DNA of 38,380 nt from Anaerobiospirillum sp. NML120448 (GCF_023050945.1 NZ_JALKIM010000032.1:1-38380), one strand, 5' to 3'; counted from the stretch's first letter, positions 24,850 to 34,738 are shown. Made by a program: numbers and translations. Notes: generated by a model from the sequence alone, not told the origin.

Positions 24850-25584
24850 CTAATAGCGATCGCGTCTTTGCTTGCGAGTTGGACGTGGAATAAAGACAAA
24901 GATTACGCCAGCTACAGCGCCGCATAAAGCAATAATGGCACCCTGCATCCACCAACGCATTTGCATATCAAGCTCTTTAGTCTCTAAGCGGTCTGCATAT
25001 TCACGGTAGAGCTCATCAAGCTCATTGATAGTGGCATCTTTGGTGCTAAGAGTATTCTTAAGGTTAGCATTCTCTTTAGTAAGGATAGCTAGTTGTTCTT
25101 GGGCTGTTTTAAGCTCACGAGATAGTTCGTTATCGTAGTTAGCTAAGCGATACTCAAGATCCTTAATTTCACCATTAAGCTTATCAACTAATGGAGCACC
25201 ACACATTTGTGGGGTTAAGCTCTCTAATTGAATCCAGAAAGTATCTTCATCTTTTTTTAATTGAGCCCAACGGCCATTATCTGAGTAACGTAAAAAAGTA
25301 AGCTCATCGCCAATAGAACGGCTGCCAGTTACTCTATAACCCTCAGAAGGGCCTGAACGAGTCCACACTTTAACATTATCAGCTACATAAACAGGGCCGC
25401 CAACATAATAGCCATTAGCATCAGGCTTTGGCTTAGGGGCAGGAGTTTGAGTAGTGTCTGTGGTTGCCTGCTCTACATTGTTAGTAGCTGGTGCAGCATT
25501 AGCTGTTGGTTCTGCACTGGCTAAACCAATACCAAAACATAGGCTAAAAGCCAGAGCAAAAGGAAAAGTCTTATTAATGCGCAC
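24850..25584 (-). CDS. SH3-domain envelope protein with coiled coil and C-terminal membrane anchor (YgiM type)
   Basis: 244 residues: signal peptide (1-24, cleavage after ASA), a low-complexity Thr/Pro/Ala linker (25-60), a bacterial SH3 domain (about 62-125) with VKVWTRSGPSEGYRVTGS and DTFWIQLESLTP, a Lys/Glu/Leu coiled coil (about 135-205), one membrane helix (about 212-233) and a basic tail PRPTRKQRRDRY. This order is that of the YgiM-like SH3 proteins of gammaproteobacteria, inner-membrane proteins facing the periplasm and thought to contact peptidoglycan. The start is GTG at 25584, with AGGA eight bases upstream. It is monocistronic, divergent from the FkbM fusion gene, and ends in a strong terminator. 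Confidence 0.9.
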   Translation of the reverse strand: MRINKTFPFALAFSLCFGIGLASAEPTANAAPATNNVEQATTDTTQTPAPKPKPDANGYYVGGPVYVADNVKVWTRSGPSEGYRVTGSRSIGDELTFLRYSDNGRWAQLKKDEDTFWIQLESLTPQMCGAPLVDKLNGEIKDLEYRLANYDNELSRELKTAQEQLAILTKENANLKNTLSTKDATINELDELYREYADRLETKELDMQMRWWMQGAIIALCGAVAGVIFVFIPRPTRKQRRDRY

Positions 25585-25907
25585 TTAAATAATCCTATAT
25601 TAACTAAACAAAAGATCAGCTTACATAAGCAATACAAAATAATTAGGAAGTGAGCTTTGCTACAAGCATGTAAACACCAGCACATATTATTTTGTGACAG
25701 GCAATTATAAGCCGAAGTAGTAATAAATGTTAAGCATAGTTGTGAGATAATAGAAAGTTTTTAGCAGAGAACAAAATCGGTAAGCTCTTTGCGCAATATC
25801 TATATTACTGGCTGTTTAGTTTACAAGTGTCATAATCAAACACATATTTAAAGATACGGCCCATAAGGAACAAGAGTTCCATTTAGATTAGAGTATTGAA
25901 TAGTAAA
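25585..25907. other. Divergent spacer between SH3 protein and FkbM fusion genes
   Basis: 323 AT-rich bases with no coding signal; the promoters of both genes should lie here but no hexamer pair stands out. Confidence 0.5.
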
Positions 25908-27473
25908 ATGATTTGTTTAAACTTTGGCGACGGCTTGGATGCGAGCAAGGGATATATCAACACTTTTGATCTTGCACAAGAGCAGGCAAATAATAAGAGT
26001 GCCGTCTTTGAACCTTGGGCTTGGGCAGACTTAAGCTCTATTAAAGACAATAGCGTATGTAGCGCTAAGTTTGACTATACTTTAGAAAGAATTAATGGTG
26101 GTAAGGAAAACCTATCATTACTACAGATCTTAAAGGAACTCTATCGTATTTGTGCCCATGGTGCCTACATTAAAATTACTACTGCTGCACCAATTTACAA
26201 TAATGCTTTTAGCGATCCAGCTATTGTGCGCAATATTGCTGTAGATGCTGTTAAGTTCTTTGATGCTCAGCAGCGTAAGGTTCTTGCTCAAGATAAGCGT
26301 AGCTATTTGACCTGTAAGGCTTTTGATCAAGCCAATATTAACTTTAAGCTATTAAAGACCAATTATGAGCTAAGCCCTGTATTAATTCAGGCAGTACAGC
26401 AAAACAACTTTGAAACTAAAGAGCAGTTAGAGGCATTAATTGCTGCTAATCCAAAGCATTGCTTGGGCTACACTTTTCATTTGGTATGCGTAAAACAAGA
26501 GGGTGATTTCTTTGCCTTAATTAACATGCCAAAAGAAATTGCTACATTAGACCTCGCCGCAGAGCAAGAATTTAATGACAGTTTGCCACAAGGTCAACGT
26601 CATGCAGGCGATCTCAGTCCATTTGTCATGCGCACTTATGATCCTGATGTGTACCATAGCTATATCGCTCAAAGCTTACACTATATTGGCTCTTGGGAAC
26701 CTGGCGAGAGCTTATTAGTTAGCCAGATAATTAACATGTTTGCTCAGCAATACAGCAAGTTTAAGTTTGCTAACATTGGAGCTAACATTGGTTGGTACTC
26801 TATTGTGGCTGCTAAGCTTACCCATAAAGTAAGTGTTGATGCTTTTGAGCCTAATCCAAAGACTATTGAAATTCTAAATAGCAATGTTGAGCTTAATCAG
26901 CTTGAACGTCAGATTAAGGTCTTTGGCTTTGCATTATCCAATGAAAAGAGCAAGAGTGATTTCTTTGTTAACAAGCATAATGATGGTAGTAGCTCATTAG
27001 TTCATAATGAAAACTTAGAATCTCTTGATCAAACTAAGCTGGAGCAAATTCAGATTGCTACAGACACTATGGACAATGTTTATGGCGCATTAGATCCTAA
27101 AGAGTGGCCAAATGTCATCTTAATGGACACTGAGGGCCATGAGCAATTTGTATTAGATGGTGCAAAGAATCTTTTTGAACGTGGCTTTAAGCCTTTAATT
27201 GTTAGTGAGTTTGCTCCTAATTTAATGGCTTTACGTGGCAAACCTGACTTTTATCATAATTTAATCAACAATTATGGCTATCAGGTGTATGTAATTGTAT
27301 TTGATGAAACTCAAACTAGTGCTCAGCTAAAGCTTGTAGATGGTGCTTATTTGGACGAAGCTTACGAGAGACTTAAGAATCCTCAAAAAGATGAAGAGGC
27401 AGGTTTTATGAACGTCATTTTTGTTCCTGATTACTTTGAGCAAAAAGATGGTGGTTTAGGCTTTAAAAAATAG
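25908..27473 (+). CDS. Two-domain protein: degenerate methyltransferase-like domain fused to FkbM methyltransferase
   Basis: 521 residues from the ATG at 25908; a TTG at 25896 is a possible earlier start and neither has a clear Shine-Dalgarno. Residues 1-200 resemble a class I methyltransferase of the type ICLNFGDG ... WADLSSIKDNSV ... LKELYRICAHGAYIKI, with the Gly-rich SAM loop altered to FGDGLD, so activity there is doubtful. Residues 240-470 are an FkbM domain: FANIGANIGWYSIVAA (motif I), DAFEPNP (strand-2 acid) and VILMDTEGHEQFVLDGAK (the FkbM signature). It is cytosolic. It is the third methyltransferase within 5.5 kb, in line with extensive glycan methylation. A terminator follows. An alternative is that the N-terminal part only positions the substrate. 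Confidence 0.88.
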   Translation: MICLNFGDGLDASKGYINTFDLAQEQANNKSAVFEPWAWADLSSIKDNSVCSAKFDYTLERINGGKENLSLLQILKELYRICAHGAYIKITTAAPIYNNAFSDPAIVRNIAVDAVKFFDAQQRKVLAQDKRSYLTCKAFDQANINFKLLKTNYELSPVLIQAVQQNNFETKEQLEALIAANPKHCLGYTFHLVCVKQEGDFFALINMPKEIATLDLAAEQEFNDSLPQGQRHAGDLSPFVMRTYDPDVYHSYIAQSLHYIGSWEPGESLLVSQIINMFAQQYSKFKFANIGANIGWYSIVAAKLTHKVSVDAFEPNPKTIEILNSNVELNQLERQIKVFGFALSNEKSKSDFFVNKHNDGSSSLVHNENLESLDQTKLEQIQIATDTMDNVYGALDPKEWPNVILMDTEGHEQFVLDGAKNLFERGFKPLIVSEFAPNLMALRGKPDFYHNLINNYGYQVYVIVFDETQTSAQLKLVDGAYLDEAYERLKNPQKDEEAGFMNVIFVPDYFEQKDGGLGFKK

Positions 27474-27502
27474 CACTCACTAATACTTATTGAATTACCA
27501 AC

Positions 27503-27538
27503 AAAAGCTGGGCTTACAGTACGTATCCCAGCTTTTTT
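27503..27538 (+). terminator. Terminator after the FkbM fusion gene
   Basis: AAAAGCTGGG (27503-27512) pairs perfectly with CCCAGCTTTT (27527-27536); the run of T extends to 27538. Confidence 0.92.
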
Positions 27539-28165
27539 GCTTATTGCACTCTTGGCGCAGCGCATGGTAATTCCTATTAGAACATCTATAAGCTAGGGTA
27601 GCGCATAGCAGGCACTTGCCATGCATAGCATGGCTTTGCATTGTAGTGCTGAGCAGTACAGTACATAGCAGTGATGTAGAGTTCATTGAGAGTGACGGGC
27701 TGACGGACTGATGGGCTTTTGGTTGGCTGCGTGGCATCGTAGGGAAAGTTTTATCTAATTTTTGGAAAACTAATTTTCAGCACACTGCTAATCAATCCAA
27801 AATTTTATGCCTAGTGCATTAGCGTTAATACACGATTTAATGCATCTTGTTGTTCCAATAATTAGGTGAACATTCCTGTAGCATCGTAGCTTAAGTGCTC
27901 GTGTAAGTGGAGGTTGTGAGGGCGTGATTTAGCAAAGGCGTGCTGGTGCGATGGCGCAATGGAGCGATAGTACGATGGTGTGCTGGGGCTGGGGAGCGGG
28001 CGGTTTAGCGAGTTTCTTTGGAGAGTGAATCACTAATTTTAATTACAGTTGCGCTTAAGTGGCTCTAAGACTGATATTATGGAAGCATAAGTTAACTCTT
28101 GAGTTTGATCTGGAGCTAAATTCTTATTCTGGGTCATCACTGATTATTCTGTTAAGGAAATGCTT
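27539..28165. other. Non-coding spacer upstream of glnE with repetitive GC-rich patches
   Basis: No supported gene. At 27600-27720 it repeats GCATAGCA/CAGTACA-type words. At 27910-28010 it is rich in degenerate GTGCGATGG/GAGCGATAG units. The last 130 bases are AT-rich and should contain the glnE promoter. Confidence 0.5.
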
Positions 28166-31100
28166 ATGCTAGTTTTGGGTAATTATCCTTATGCTATTTT
28201 TCCTAACCCTAAGCAATTGCCTCAGCTACCAGAGGAGTTGTTAGCGGACGGCAAAAATTATTATGAGCGTCTTAAGCAACGAGCTAGTGCTGAGCAAATG
28301 GATGTTTTTGAAAGACGTACAGAGCTTATGTATGTCTTATCCATGTCTGAGTTTGTAGCTAAGACATTGATTCAATATCCTAAAGAGTGTGCGGATCTTA
28401 TTGCCCAAGGTGCTTTGGATGACCATTGCTTTTCCTTAGATGCTACTGAATGTATTCATGAGCAGATTGTGCCAGGCCTTAGTGATGCCGACTTAAAAAA
28501 GCGTCTGAGAGTCATACGTCGTTGCCGTATGGTAATTATTGCATGGCGTGACTTAACTGGAAGTGCAGATATTGAGGAAGTTTTTGTCTCTTTATCTAAC
28601 TTAGCTGAGAGCATAGTAGATAGAACTGTTTATGTAGTCCGAGATGGTCTAAAACAGGTATTTGGCGATGCCTATGATAAAGATGGCAAGCAAATGCCTT
28701 TATTGATTTTAGGCATGGGCAAATTAGGTGGTGGTGAGCTTAACTTTAGCTCAGATATCGATCTGATGTGCTGCTATCCTTACGATGGTCAAACTGAAGG
28801 TGGCACTCGCTCAATAACTTTTCAAGAGTACTTTACTAAAGTAGTACAGCGTCTTTCTAATTTGCTCAGTGAAGTTACTGCTGATTCGTTTTGTTATCGT
28901 ATCGATTTACGTTTACGTCCTTTTGGTGATGCAGGTCCATTGGTATCTTCTTTTGATGCCCTTTCTTCCTATTATGAAACTCAAGGCCGTACCTGGGAGC
29001 GCTATGCTTTAGTAAAAGCCAAGCTTATTGGCGACTATCATAACTGGGGATCTTATGGCGATGAGCTAATTGAGCTGCTTCGTCCTTTTGTTTATCGTCG
29101 TTACCTAGATTATGGTGCTATTGAGTCTTTGCGTAAGCTTAAGCGCATGATTGAATCGGAAGTGCGCCGTCGTAATTTGGGCGACAACTTCAAACTTGGC
29201 TCAGGTGGCATTCGTGAAATTGAGTTCATTGCTCAGGTATTTGAGTTAATGAGGGGCGGGCGTATTCCTGAGATGGTAGAGCGTAGCTTGCGTAAAACCT
29301 TACGCAATATTAGTAAGTTACAGCTGTTGCCTGATGAGGTATGCGTACGCTTAGATGAATGTTACATTTACTTGCGCCGCTTAGAGAACATCTCTCAAAT
29401 GCTGGCCGATAAGCAAACCCAGACTTTACCAGTATCCCCTAAAGAGCAAATGCGTGTGGCTATTGGTATGAATAAGGGTAGCTTTGCTGAGCTTACTGAC
29501 GAATTAGAGCAAATTCGTCATATGGTGCATCAAGAGTTTGTCTCTATTATGAGAGATTCTGATGATGATAGGGAGGCTCAAAGTTCTGAAAATGTTGAGT
29601 TATGGGAGGCTAGTTTATCAGCAGAGGAACTAGAACCTGTCTTAATTCCACTAATGGCTGAGCCTGGCATTCCAAGTGCCAACAACGATAACAAGAGCTC
29701 CTATACTGCCTCTAACAGTAAGGTAACCAATGCCCATGCATTGGCTCAGGGTATTATTAACTTACACCATACTTTAGGTAGATTACCTGTAGGCCCTATT
29801 GGCCGTGATACTTTAGTGCGCTTAATGCCGAAAATTATTAAGGGAGTAGCAAAATATAAGAATGCTCCTGCTTTATTTAATAAAGTATCATTGCTGATTG
29901 AAAAGGTAGCGCTACGTACTACTTATTTACAGCTGTTAGCTGAAAATGATGGCACTAGAGAAAAGCTATTAAACTTGCTCAATGGTAATAACTTTGCGGG
30001 TGCTTTAATTAGTGCTCATCCTATTTTGCTAGATGAGTTAATTGCCCCACGCTATTTTAAGCAGCCACCTCATACTGAGGAGTACTTAGCTTGGCTTAAC
30101 GAGCGACTCTTAAGAATTGATCCTGATGACCTTGAGGAGCAAATGGAGGAGTTGCGTCTCTTTAAGAAAACCATGGTCTTACGTATTGCTATGTCAGATC
30201 AGTCTCAAAGCTTACCTTTGATGAAAATTTCTGACTCCTTAACTTGGCTGGCTGAGGCTATATTACGTGAGATTGCGGTATTGTCTTGGAAACAAACAGT
30301 ACAAAAGTATGGTTCTCCTGAGGGTAAAGATGCCACTGATCCTGGCTATGCCATTATTGCTTACGGCAAGCTAGGCGGCATTGAGCTGGGCTATAAGTCT
30401 GATTTAGACATGGTGTTCATTCGTGATATTAACGATGAGATGACCACTGGTAGCAACCCAGTGCCAGCCTCCATGTTCTACCAGCGTTTTGTACAAAGAT
30501 TTATGCATCTTTGTACTACTAGAATGTCTGGCGGCGTGCTTTATGACCTGGATATGCGCTTGCGTCCTGACGGTGATTCTGGCTTATTAATGACTGATTT
30601 GAGTGCTTACCAGAATTATCAGCAAAATAGAGCCTGGACCTGGGAGCATCAAGCCTTAGTGCGTGCTCGTGCAGTAGCTGGTTCTCCTAATGTTATCGAT
30701 GCTTTTAATAAAATTCGTGATCAGGTGTTACGAACTGAGCGTGATGAGATCAAGCTCATTGATGATGTTTATGCTATGCGCATGAAAATGCGTAACTTCT
30801 TAGACAGAAGCTCAGATAAGCTCTTTGACCTTAAGCAGGGCCGTGGTGGTATGGTGGATATTGAGTTTATTGCCCAATATTTATTACTAAGAGAAGCCCC
30901 ACACCATCAGGATATGGTTTTATGGTCAGATAATGTCCGTATCTTTGATGAGTGTGCTCGTTTAAATATTCTTAGTGAGGAAACTACCAGCAAGCTCAAG
31001 CAGGCTTACTTAGCTATACGTGAGTGCTATCACCGCATTAGCTTAGCTGATTTACCTCGTATTATTGCTATTGAGGATAGACCAGAGCAGTGTGAGGATG

Positions 31101-31198
31101 TAGCTAAAATCTTTGATGAGATTTTTGCTGAGGCAGCTGCCCGCTTTGTACCTCCGCAGTATGGCAAAGCAAATGCTTTACCTCCTGGCACTTTATAG
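28166..31198 (+). CDS. glnE: Bifunctional glutamine synthetase adenylyltransferase/deadenylase
   Basis: Adds AMP to, and phosphorolytically removes it from, the conserved Tyr of glutamine synthetase in response to PII/PII-UMP and glutamine. Two nucleotidyltransferase halves are visible. The N-terminal deadenylylase has ILGMGKLGGGELNFSSDIDL near 184-202. The C-terminal adenylylase has IAYGKLGGIELGYKSDLDMVF, Asp pair near 746/748. Each is followed by RLRPFGDAGPL or RLRPDGDSGLL and GRGGMVDIEFIAQ-type helical domains. At 1010 residues it is about 65 longer than the E. coli protein, mainly from an acidic, Ser/Asn-rich insert near 465-530 joining the halves. ATG at 28166 is seven bases after AAGGA; the ATG at 28160 almost touches it and is less likely. 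Confidence 0.96.
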   Translation: MLVLGNYPYAIFPNPKQLPQLPEELLADGKNYYERLKQRASAEQMDVFERRTELMYVLSMSEFVAKTLIQYPKECADLIAQGALDDHCFSLDATECIHEQIVPGLSDADLKKRLRVIRRCRMVIIAWRDLTGSADIEEVFVSLSNLAESIVDRTVYVVRDGLKQVFGDAYDKDGKQMPLLILGMGKLGGGELNFSSDIDLMCCYPYDGQTEGGTRSITFQEYFTKVVQRLSNLLSEVTADSFCYRIDLRLRPFGDAGPLVSSFDALSSYYETQGRTWERYALVKAKLIGDYHNWGSYGDELIELLRPFVYRRYLDYGAIESLRKLKRMIESEVRRRNLGDNFKLGSGGIREIEFIAQVFELMRGGRIPEMVERSLRKTLRNISKLQLLPDEVCVRLDECYIYLRRLENISQMLADKQTQTLPVSPKEQMRVAIGMNKGSFAELTDELEQIRHMVHQEFVSIMRDSDDDREAQSSENVELWEASLSAEELEPVLIPLMAEPGIPSANNDNKSSYTASNSKVTNAHALAQGIINLHHTLGRLPVGPIGRDTLVRLMPKIIKGVAKYKNAPALFNKVSLLIEKVALRTTYLQLLAENDGTREKLLNLLNGNNFAGALISAHPILLDELIAPRYFKQPPHTEEYLAWLNERLLRIDPDDLEEQMEELRLFKKTMVLRIAMSDQSQSLPLMKISDSLTWLAEAILREIAVLSWKQTVQKYGSPEGKDATDPGYAIIAYGKLGGIELGYKSDLDMVFIRDINDEMTTGSNPVPASMFYQRFVQRFMHLCTTRMSGGVLYDLDMRLRPDGDSGLLMTDLSAYQNYQQNRAWTWEHQALVRARAVAGSPNVIDAFNKIRDQVLRTERDEIKLIDDVYAMRMKMRNFLDRSSDKLFDLKQGRGGMVDIEFIAQYLLLREAPHHQDMVLWSDNVRIFDECARLNILSEETTSKLKQAYLAIRECYHRISLADLPRIIAIEDRPEQCEDVAKIFDEIFAEAAARFVPPQYGKANALPPGTL

Positions 31199-31221
31199 CC
31201 AAGGCATTTCATAAAAATTTC

Positions 31222-31277
31222 TAAGGCAGGTAGCTAAAACAAGCTTGGTTCTTGTTGAGGCACCTGCCTTAATTTTA
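31222..31277. terminator. Bidirectional terminator between glnE and the lipoprotein gene
   Basis: TAAGGCAGGT (31222-31231) pairs with ACCTGCCTTA (31262-31271), with a nested AACAAG/CTTGTT. AATTTTAAT follows on plus and AGAAATTTTTAT on minus, serving both convergent genes. Confidence 0.85.
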
Positions 31278-31282
31278 ATGCT

Positions 31283-31714
31283 TTAGTGCCAATAGAATGG
31301 ATCGTCATCGTTTAAGGTTGGTTGAGGCAAGCTGTAAGGTAAACGAGCTTTAGCCTGGGGATCACTTATTATTGGGCCTAAGCCATGAGGGCAGCGGTAG
31401 GCACGGCCTGACAGGGCAATGCCAACGTCACGGCTAAGGCGGTTTAATAATTGTGCATAGGCATAAGACTCAGTGACATGAGTAGCGCCTATCATGCCTG
31501 CTTTAAGCTTGAGGTCAAAACGAGCATTTTCAATAGTCATTCTAGGGGCAGTATCAACATTACCTAAAAACACGCAGCCTCTTACCTCATTTGGTAGAGC
31601 GGTGATGACACTATTGGCTAAAGCATCATCTTGAGCTGATGTACAACCATTTAGAACAATAGCGCTGGAAAAGGAGCATAACAGTAAAGCTGAAGCTAAT
31701 AGGGGAGAGCGCAT
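31283..31714 (-). CDS. Small lipoprotein, DUF4156-like
   Basis: 143 residues with a lipoprotein signal: basic MRS, a hydrophobic stretch, then LNGC with the lipid-bearing Cys at 24. The mature part has GCVFLGNVD near the start, KAGMIGATHV in the middle and GRAYRCP, the pattern of DUF4156-type lipoproteins. After that comes a Pro-rich tail ending in acidic residues. It is presumably anchored in the inner leaflet of the outer membrane; function unknown. AAGG nine bases before the ATG supports the start. It is monocistronic and convergent with glnE. Confidence 0.85.
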   Translation of the reverse strand: MRSPLLASALLLCSFSSAIVLNGCTSAQDDALANSVITALPNEVRGCVFLGNVDTAPRMTIENARFDLKLKAGMIGATHVTESYAYAQLLNRLSRDVGIALSGRAYRCPHGLGPIISDPQAKARLPYSLPQPTLNDDDPFYWH

Positions 31715-32139
31715 AATTACAACCTTATTTTCAACAACTACATATGTAGCAAAAGCATTAACGGAAAATTATTAATAAATTTCACAAAATTAGTGTACTG
31801 CATTCTAATATTAAAAGTGTGATAGGGTTAGGCTTTTACAAAGCTCAGATATCAAGTTGCCAATAATAAGCTAATAAGAGGCGGAGGAGTTAGTCGTGGT
31901 AGGTGCTGTTGCCTTTAAGAGTTGCGTTGCGTTAGTGTTGTCTTTGGTGTTGGTGTTGGCTTAGTCTTGTCGTTGTCTTTGTTGTTGACCGTGTAAGTCT
32001 TGGGCGTGGGAAGGAGCGGGATTGTAATTACAAGTGATGGATTAGTTGTTTGGCTAAGCTTTGATTTGGTTGATAAGCTAAAGCTGTAGCTAACCTAACA
32101 TGGGGGTAGCTACAGCTTTAAATAAAGATTAGCCAAGGG
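31715..32139. other. Non-coding spacer with GTT-rich patch and terminal hairpin
   Basis: Between 31890 and 31990 the DNA is a run of degenerate GTTGCG/GTGTTG/GTCTTTG words without coding signal. At 32079-32120 a perfect 14-bp stem (TAAAGCTGTAGCTA with its complement, 14-nt loop) follows the lpxL stop; it lacks a T-run but is placed as an lpxL transcript end. Confidence 0.6.
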
Positions 32140-33165
32140 CTATTCAATTTCTGGATAGCGCTTTGGTTCGCCTTCGGGGCGATTTTTAAAGCGGCGATGC
32201 ATCCAAAGATACTGGGCTAAATCACTTCTTATCATTTGCTCTACGTATTGATTAGAAGTAATAGTGTCAGCTACTTCATCTTCGGTAGGGAAGTTTTCTA
32301 AAGGTGCTAAAACTCTTAGTCTATAGCCCTCTTTTTCTCTTACCACCCAAAATGGTTGAACTTTTACGCCCTTAATACGGGCTAAGTCATGCAGGCCTGT
32401 TACTGTGCAGGTTTTTTCTACGCCAAAAAATGGCACAAATACTGAGCTGCTTAAGCCATAGTCCTGGTCTGGAGCATACCAAATTGGATAGCCCTTCATA
32501 ACAGCTTTAACCATAGAGCGGACATCAGAGCGGTCAATTAATGCTAAGTTAGAACGTAAACGTCCCTTTACTTGAACATATTCCACTACAGGGTGATCGG
32601 TGCTTCTATAAACGCCAATACCTGGCTTAATAGCTAAGGCGTAAAGACGAGCACCAATTTCCAAAGTTACCATATGGCAGGTAAAAGCAATGGTACGAGT
32701 GTTCTCTTTAGCTAGTTCTTTAGCTAAAGCCAATTCTTTATCGTCAATAATAAGCATGCGCTTAATACGCCAGTCAGGCCAGAACCAGGCAATACCTGTT
32801 TCAAAGACAGCCATACCTGCATTTTCAAAAATACGAGTTTGCAGCTGTTCTCGCTCTTCTTGAGACATTTGAGGAAAGGCTAGCTTTAAATTAGTGCTTA
32901 CTACATAACGCCTTGGTTTTAAGATGCGCTGCATCGTTCTACCTAAAAGTCGACCTAAAGCCATGGTCAATTTATAAGGTAGTAAATTTACTATCAGAAA
33001 TAGAACAATAAATCCTAGCCAAGTTCCCCAATATCTTGGGTGAAGCATGTTTTTGGTAAAAGGAACACCTTCGGTGACTCCTTCGCCCCAACTAATTTTG
33101 CGCTCGACATTACGACCCTCTTTTTTTCTTTCTTCATAAGAGGTGTGTAGTTTCATTTTTTTCAT
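32140..33165 (-). CDS. lpxL: Lipid A biosynthesis lauroyl acyltransferase (LpxL/HtrB family)
   Basis: Transfers a secondary acyl chain from acyl-ACP to Kdo2-lipid IVA at the inner membrane. Strong match to E. coli LpxL along its length: MLHPRYWGTWLG, one membrane helix, NLKLAFPQMS, ETGIAWFWPD, the catalytic His-x4-Glu (CHMVTLEIGAR; His164, Glu169), GIGVYRSTDHP, WYAPDQDYG, SSVFVPFFGV and the end WMHRRFKNRPEG. The N-terminus is about 35 residues longer than in E. coli, charged and of unknown role. The start is uncertain: ATG at 33165 or 33156, a TTG at 33192, or ATG 33048, which would leave only one residue before LHPRYW. No good Shine-Dalgarno decides it. The chain-length specificity (LpxL, LpxP or LpxM) cannot be read with certainty. 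Confidence 0.92.
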   Translation of the reverse strand: MKKMKLHTSYEERKKEGRNVERKISWGEGVTEGVPFTKNMLHPRYWGTWLGFIVLFLIVNLLPYKLTMALGRLLGRTMQRILKPRRYVVSTNLKLAFPQMSQEEREQLQTRIFENAGMAVFETGIAWFWPDWRIKRMLIIDDKELALAKELAKENTRTIAFTCHMVTLEIGARLYALAIKPGIGVYRSTDHPVVEYVQVKGRLRSNLALIDRSDVRSMVKAVMKGYPIWYAPDQDYGLSSSVFVPFFGVEKTCTVTGLHDLARIKGVKVQPFWVVREKEGYRLRVLAPLENFPTEDEVADTITSNQYVEQMIRSDLAQYLWMHRRFKNRPEGEPKRYPEIE

Positions 33166-33342
33166 TAAAAACAAACCAAAAAAATCAAACAAGAGACGGT
33201 AGCTAAGATGTATGCCACAAAAAGAATCTCAGCTAAAATTAGGGAAACCAGTAGTGGTATAGCCCTTAGTAGTGGTATGGAAGTGAGCTTAATATTAGCA
33301 TATGGACAAAATTAACTCTAAACATAATAGGGTGCTTTGTTC

Positions 33343-33392
33343 AAAAAAGATAAAGCAAGACCATAAATAATGAAAGATATGACCTTGCTTTA
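33343..33392 (-). terminator. Terminator of galR
   Basis: On the minus strand TAAAGCAAG pairs with CTTGCTTTA (33351-33359 with 33384-33392), then ATCTTTTTTG follows. Confidence 0.85.
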
Positions 33393-33420
33393 ATGTAGAG
33401 GTATTAACTACGGCTATTAG

Positions 33421-34461
33421 TTAAGTACTTTTCTTTTTCTTTTTAGTATCTTTGGCGTTGAGATCTTTTACTGAATCACGTCTTACTAAAGACACATCTA
33501 AACGGTGTGGTGGGTCTAATGGGTTGCGGCTGTAGAGGGTGATAGCACGATTTACTGCCTCTTCGGCCATCCTTTTAATTGGATTATCAATAGTAGTTAG
33601 AGCTGGCCATGAGCAATAGCTTAAATAGAGGTTATCAAAACCTGTAATACTAATATCATCAGGAACAGTAAAGCCATTAGAGTAAAGCACTGGGATAGCA
33701 CCTATAGCCATTACATCAGAATAACAAGCAATAGCTGTGAAGTCTTTACCAGGTTTTAATTTGGCTAATAAGCTCTTAGTAGCTTGTGCTCCACCTTCGA
33801 TAGATGGAGGGGCTTCTGCTACTAAATTAGGGTCAAATTTAAGATGGTATTTAGTTAGTGTGTCCACATAGCCCTGAAGACGTTCAGAGGCATCAAGAAT
33901 TTGGTGAGATGAATTGATAAAGGCAATTTTGGTATGTCCTTTTTCAATCAGTTCACCTACGGCTAAACATTCACCTGCATAATTATCACAGTTAAGACAG
34001 CGCTCTTCATATCCTTTAATGACGCGATTAATTAGTACCATAGAGTCAACACGGTCAAGATAATCGCGCATAATATCGTCATTTAAAGCCAAAGCGTGTA
34101 CTACTAAGCCACGGCACTTATAAGAAATTAAAGAGTCAATGGCTCGTTTTTCTCTTTCTGCGTCATGATGTCCTTGGGCAATTAATAGATTAAAACCTGA
34201 GGCCTGAATAGCATCATCACAGGAGCGAATAGCAGTAGCAAAGTAGGGATCAGATACATCTGAGACAACCATGCCTATAGTATTTGATTCACGTTGAGCT
34301 AAGGCACGGGCATTAGCATTAGGTGAAAAGTTAAGCTCTTTTTGAGCTTTAAGTACAGCTTCTTTTACAGCAGGGCTAACCTTAGCCGAATTGTTAATTA
34401 CTCGAGAGACGGTTGCAATGGATACATTTGCTCTCAATGCTACATCACGTATGGTGGGCAT
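33421..34461 (-). CDS. galR: LacI-family transcriptional repressor, GalR/GalS type
   Basis: 346 residues. HTH at the N-terminus (TIRDVALRANVSIATVSRVI, 3-22), hinge with PNANARALAQ (minor-groove helix), then a periplasmic-binding-protein-like sensor domain. It tracks E. coli GalR closely: VVSDVSDPYF, KCRGLVVHA, MVLINRVIKGYEERC, GHTKIAFINSSH, FTAIACYSD, ITGFDN. The last 15 residues are a Lys-rich tail absent in E. coli. GalR senses galactose and represses gal genes; galE and galT lie 1.2 and 2.5 kb away in divergent orientation, so the assignment is supported by context. An inverted repeat at 34739-34755 may be its operator. Confidence 0.9.
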   Translation of the reverse strand: MPTIRDVALRANVSIATVSRVINNSAKVSPAVKEAVLKAQKELNFSPNANARALAQRESNTIGMVVSDVSDPYFATAIRSCDDAIQASGFNLLIAQGHHDAEREKRAIDSLISYKCRGLVVHALALNDDIMRDYLDRVDSMVLINRVIKGYEERCLNCDNYAGECLAVGELIEKGHTKIAFINSSHQILDASERLQGYVDTLTKYHLKFDPNLVAEAPPSIEGGAQATKSLLAKLKPGKDFTAIACYSDVMAIGAIPVLYSNGFTVPDDISITGFDNLYLSYCSWPALTTIDNPIKRMAEEAVNRAITLYSRNPLDPPHRLDVSLVRRDSVKDLNAKDTKKKKKST

Positions 34462-34738
34462 CTTTCTTTTTTAACTCCCCAAAAAAATCATCTGCATCTA
34501 TATAAACTAAGATTAAGACTAGAAGAAAAAATAGTTTAGATAAAGTTCAGCAAATTCTTGTCTTAGCTTAGGTATTAGATGAATTACAACAATTTGTCCT
34601 TAGGTAACCAAGAACACATTTCACCACACACTTTAAAAAAGATAATAGCGATGAGTGTCTCATATACTGTATAGCATAAAGCTTTAAGCAAGCTTTGTGT
34701 TGTTAGTTGTCAAAACTGTACACTCTCTAATTAGTTAA

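Noticed and set aside
27495-27737. Minus-strand 80-codon frame after the FkbM fusion gene
   Set aside because: It runs through the terminator hairpin and repetitive DNA; Ser/Cys-rich nonsense-like composition.
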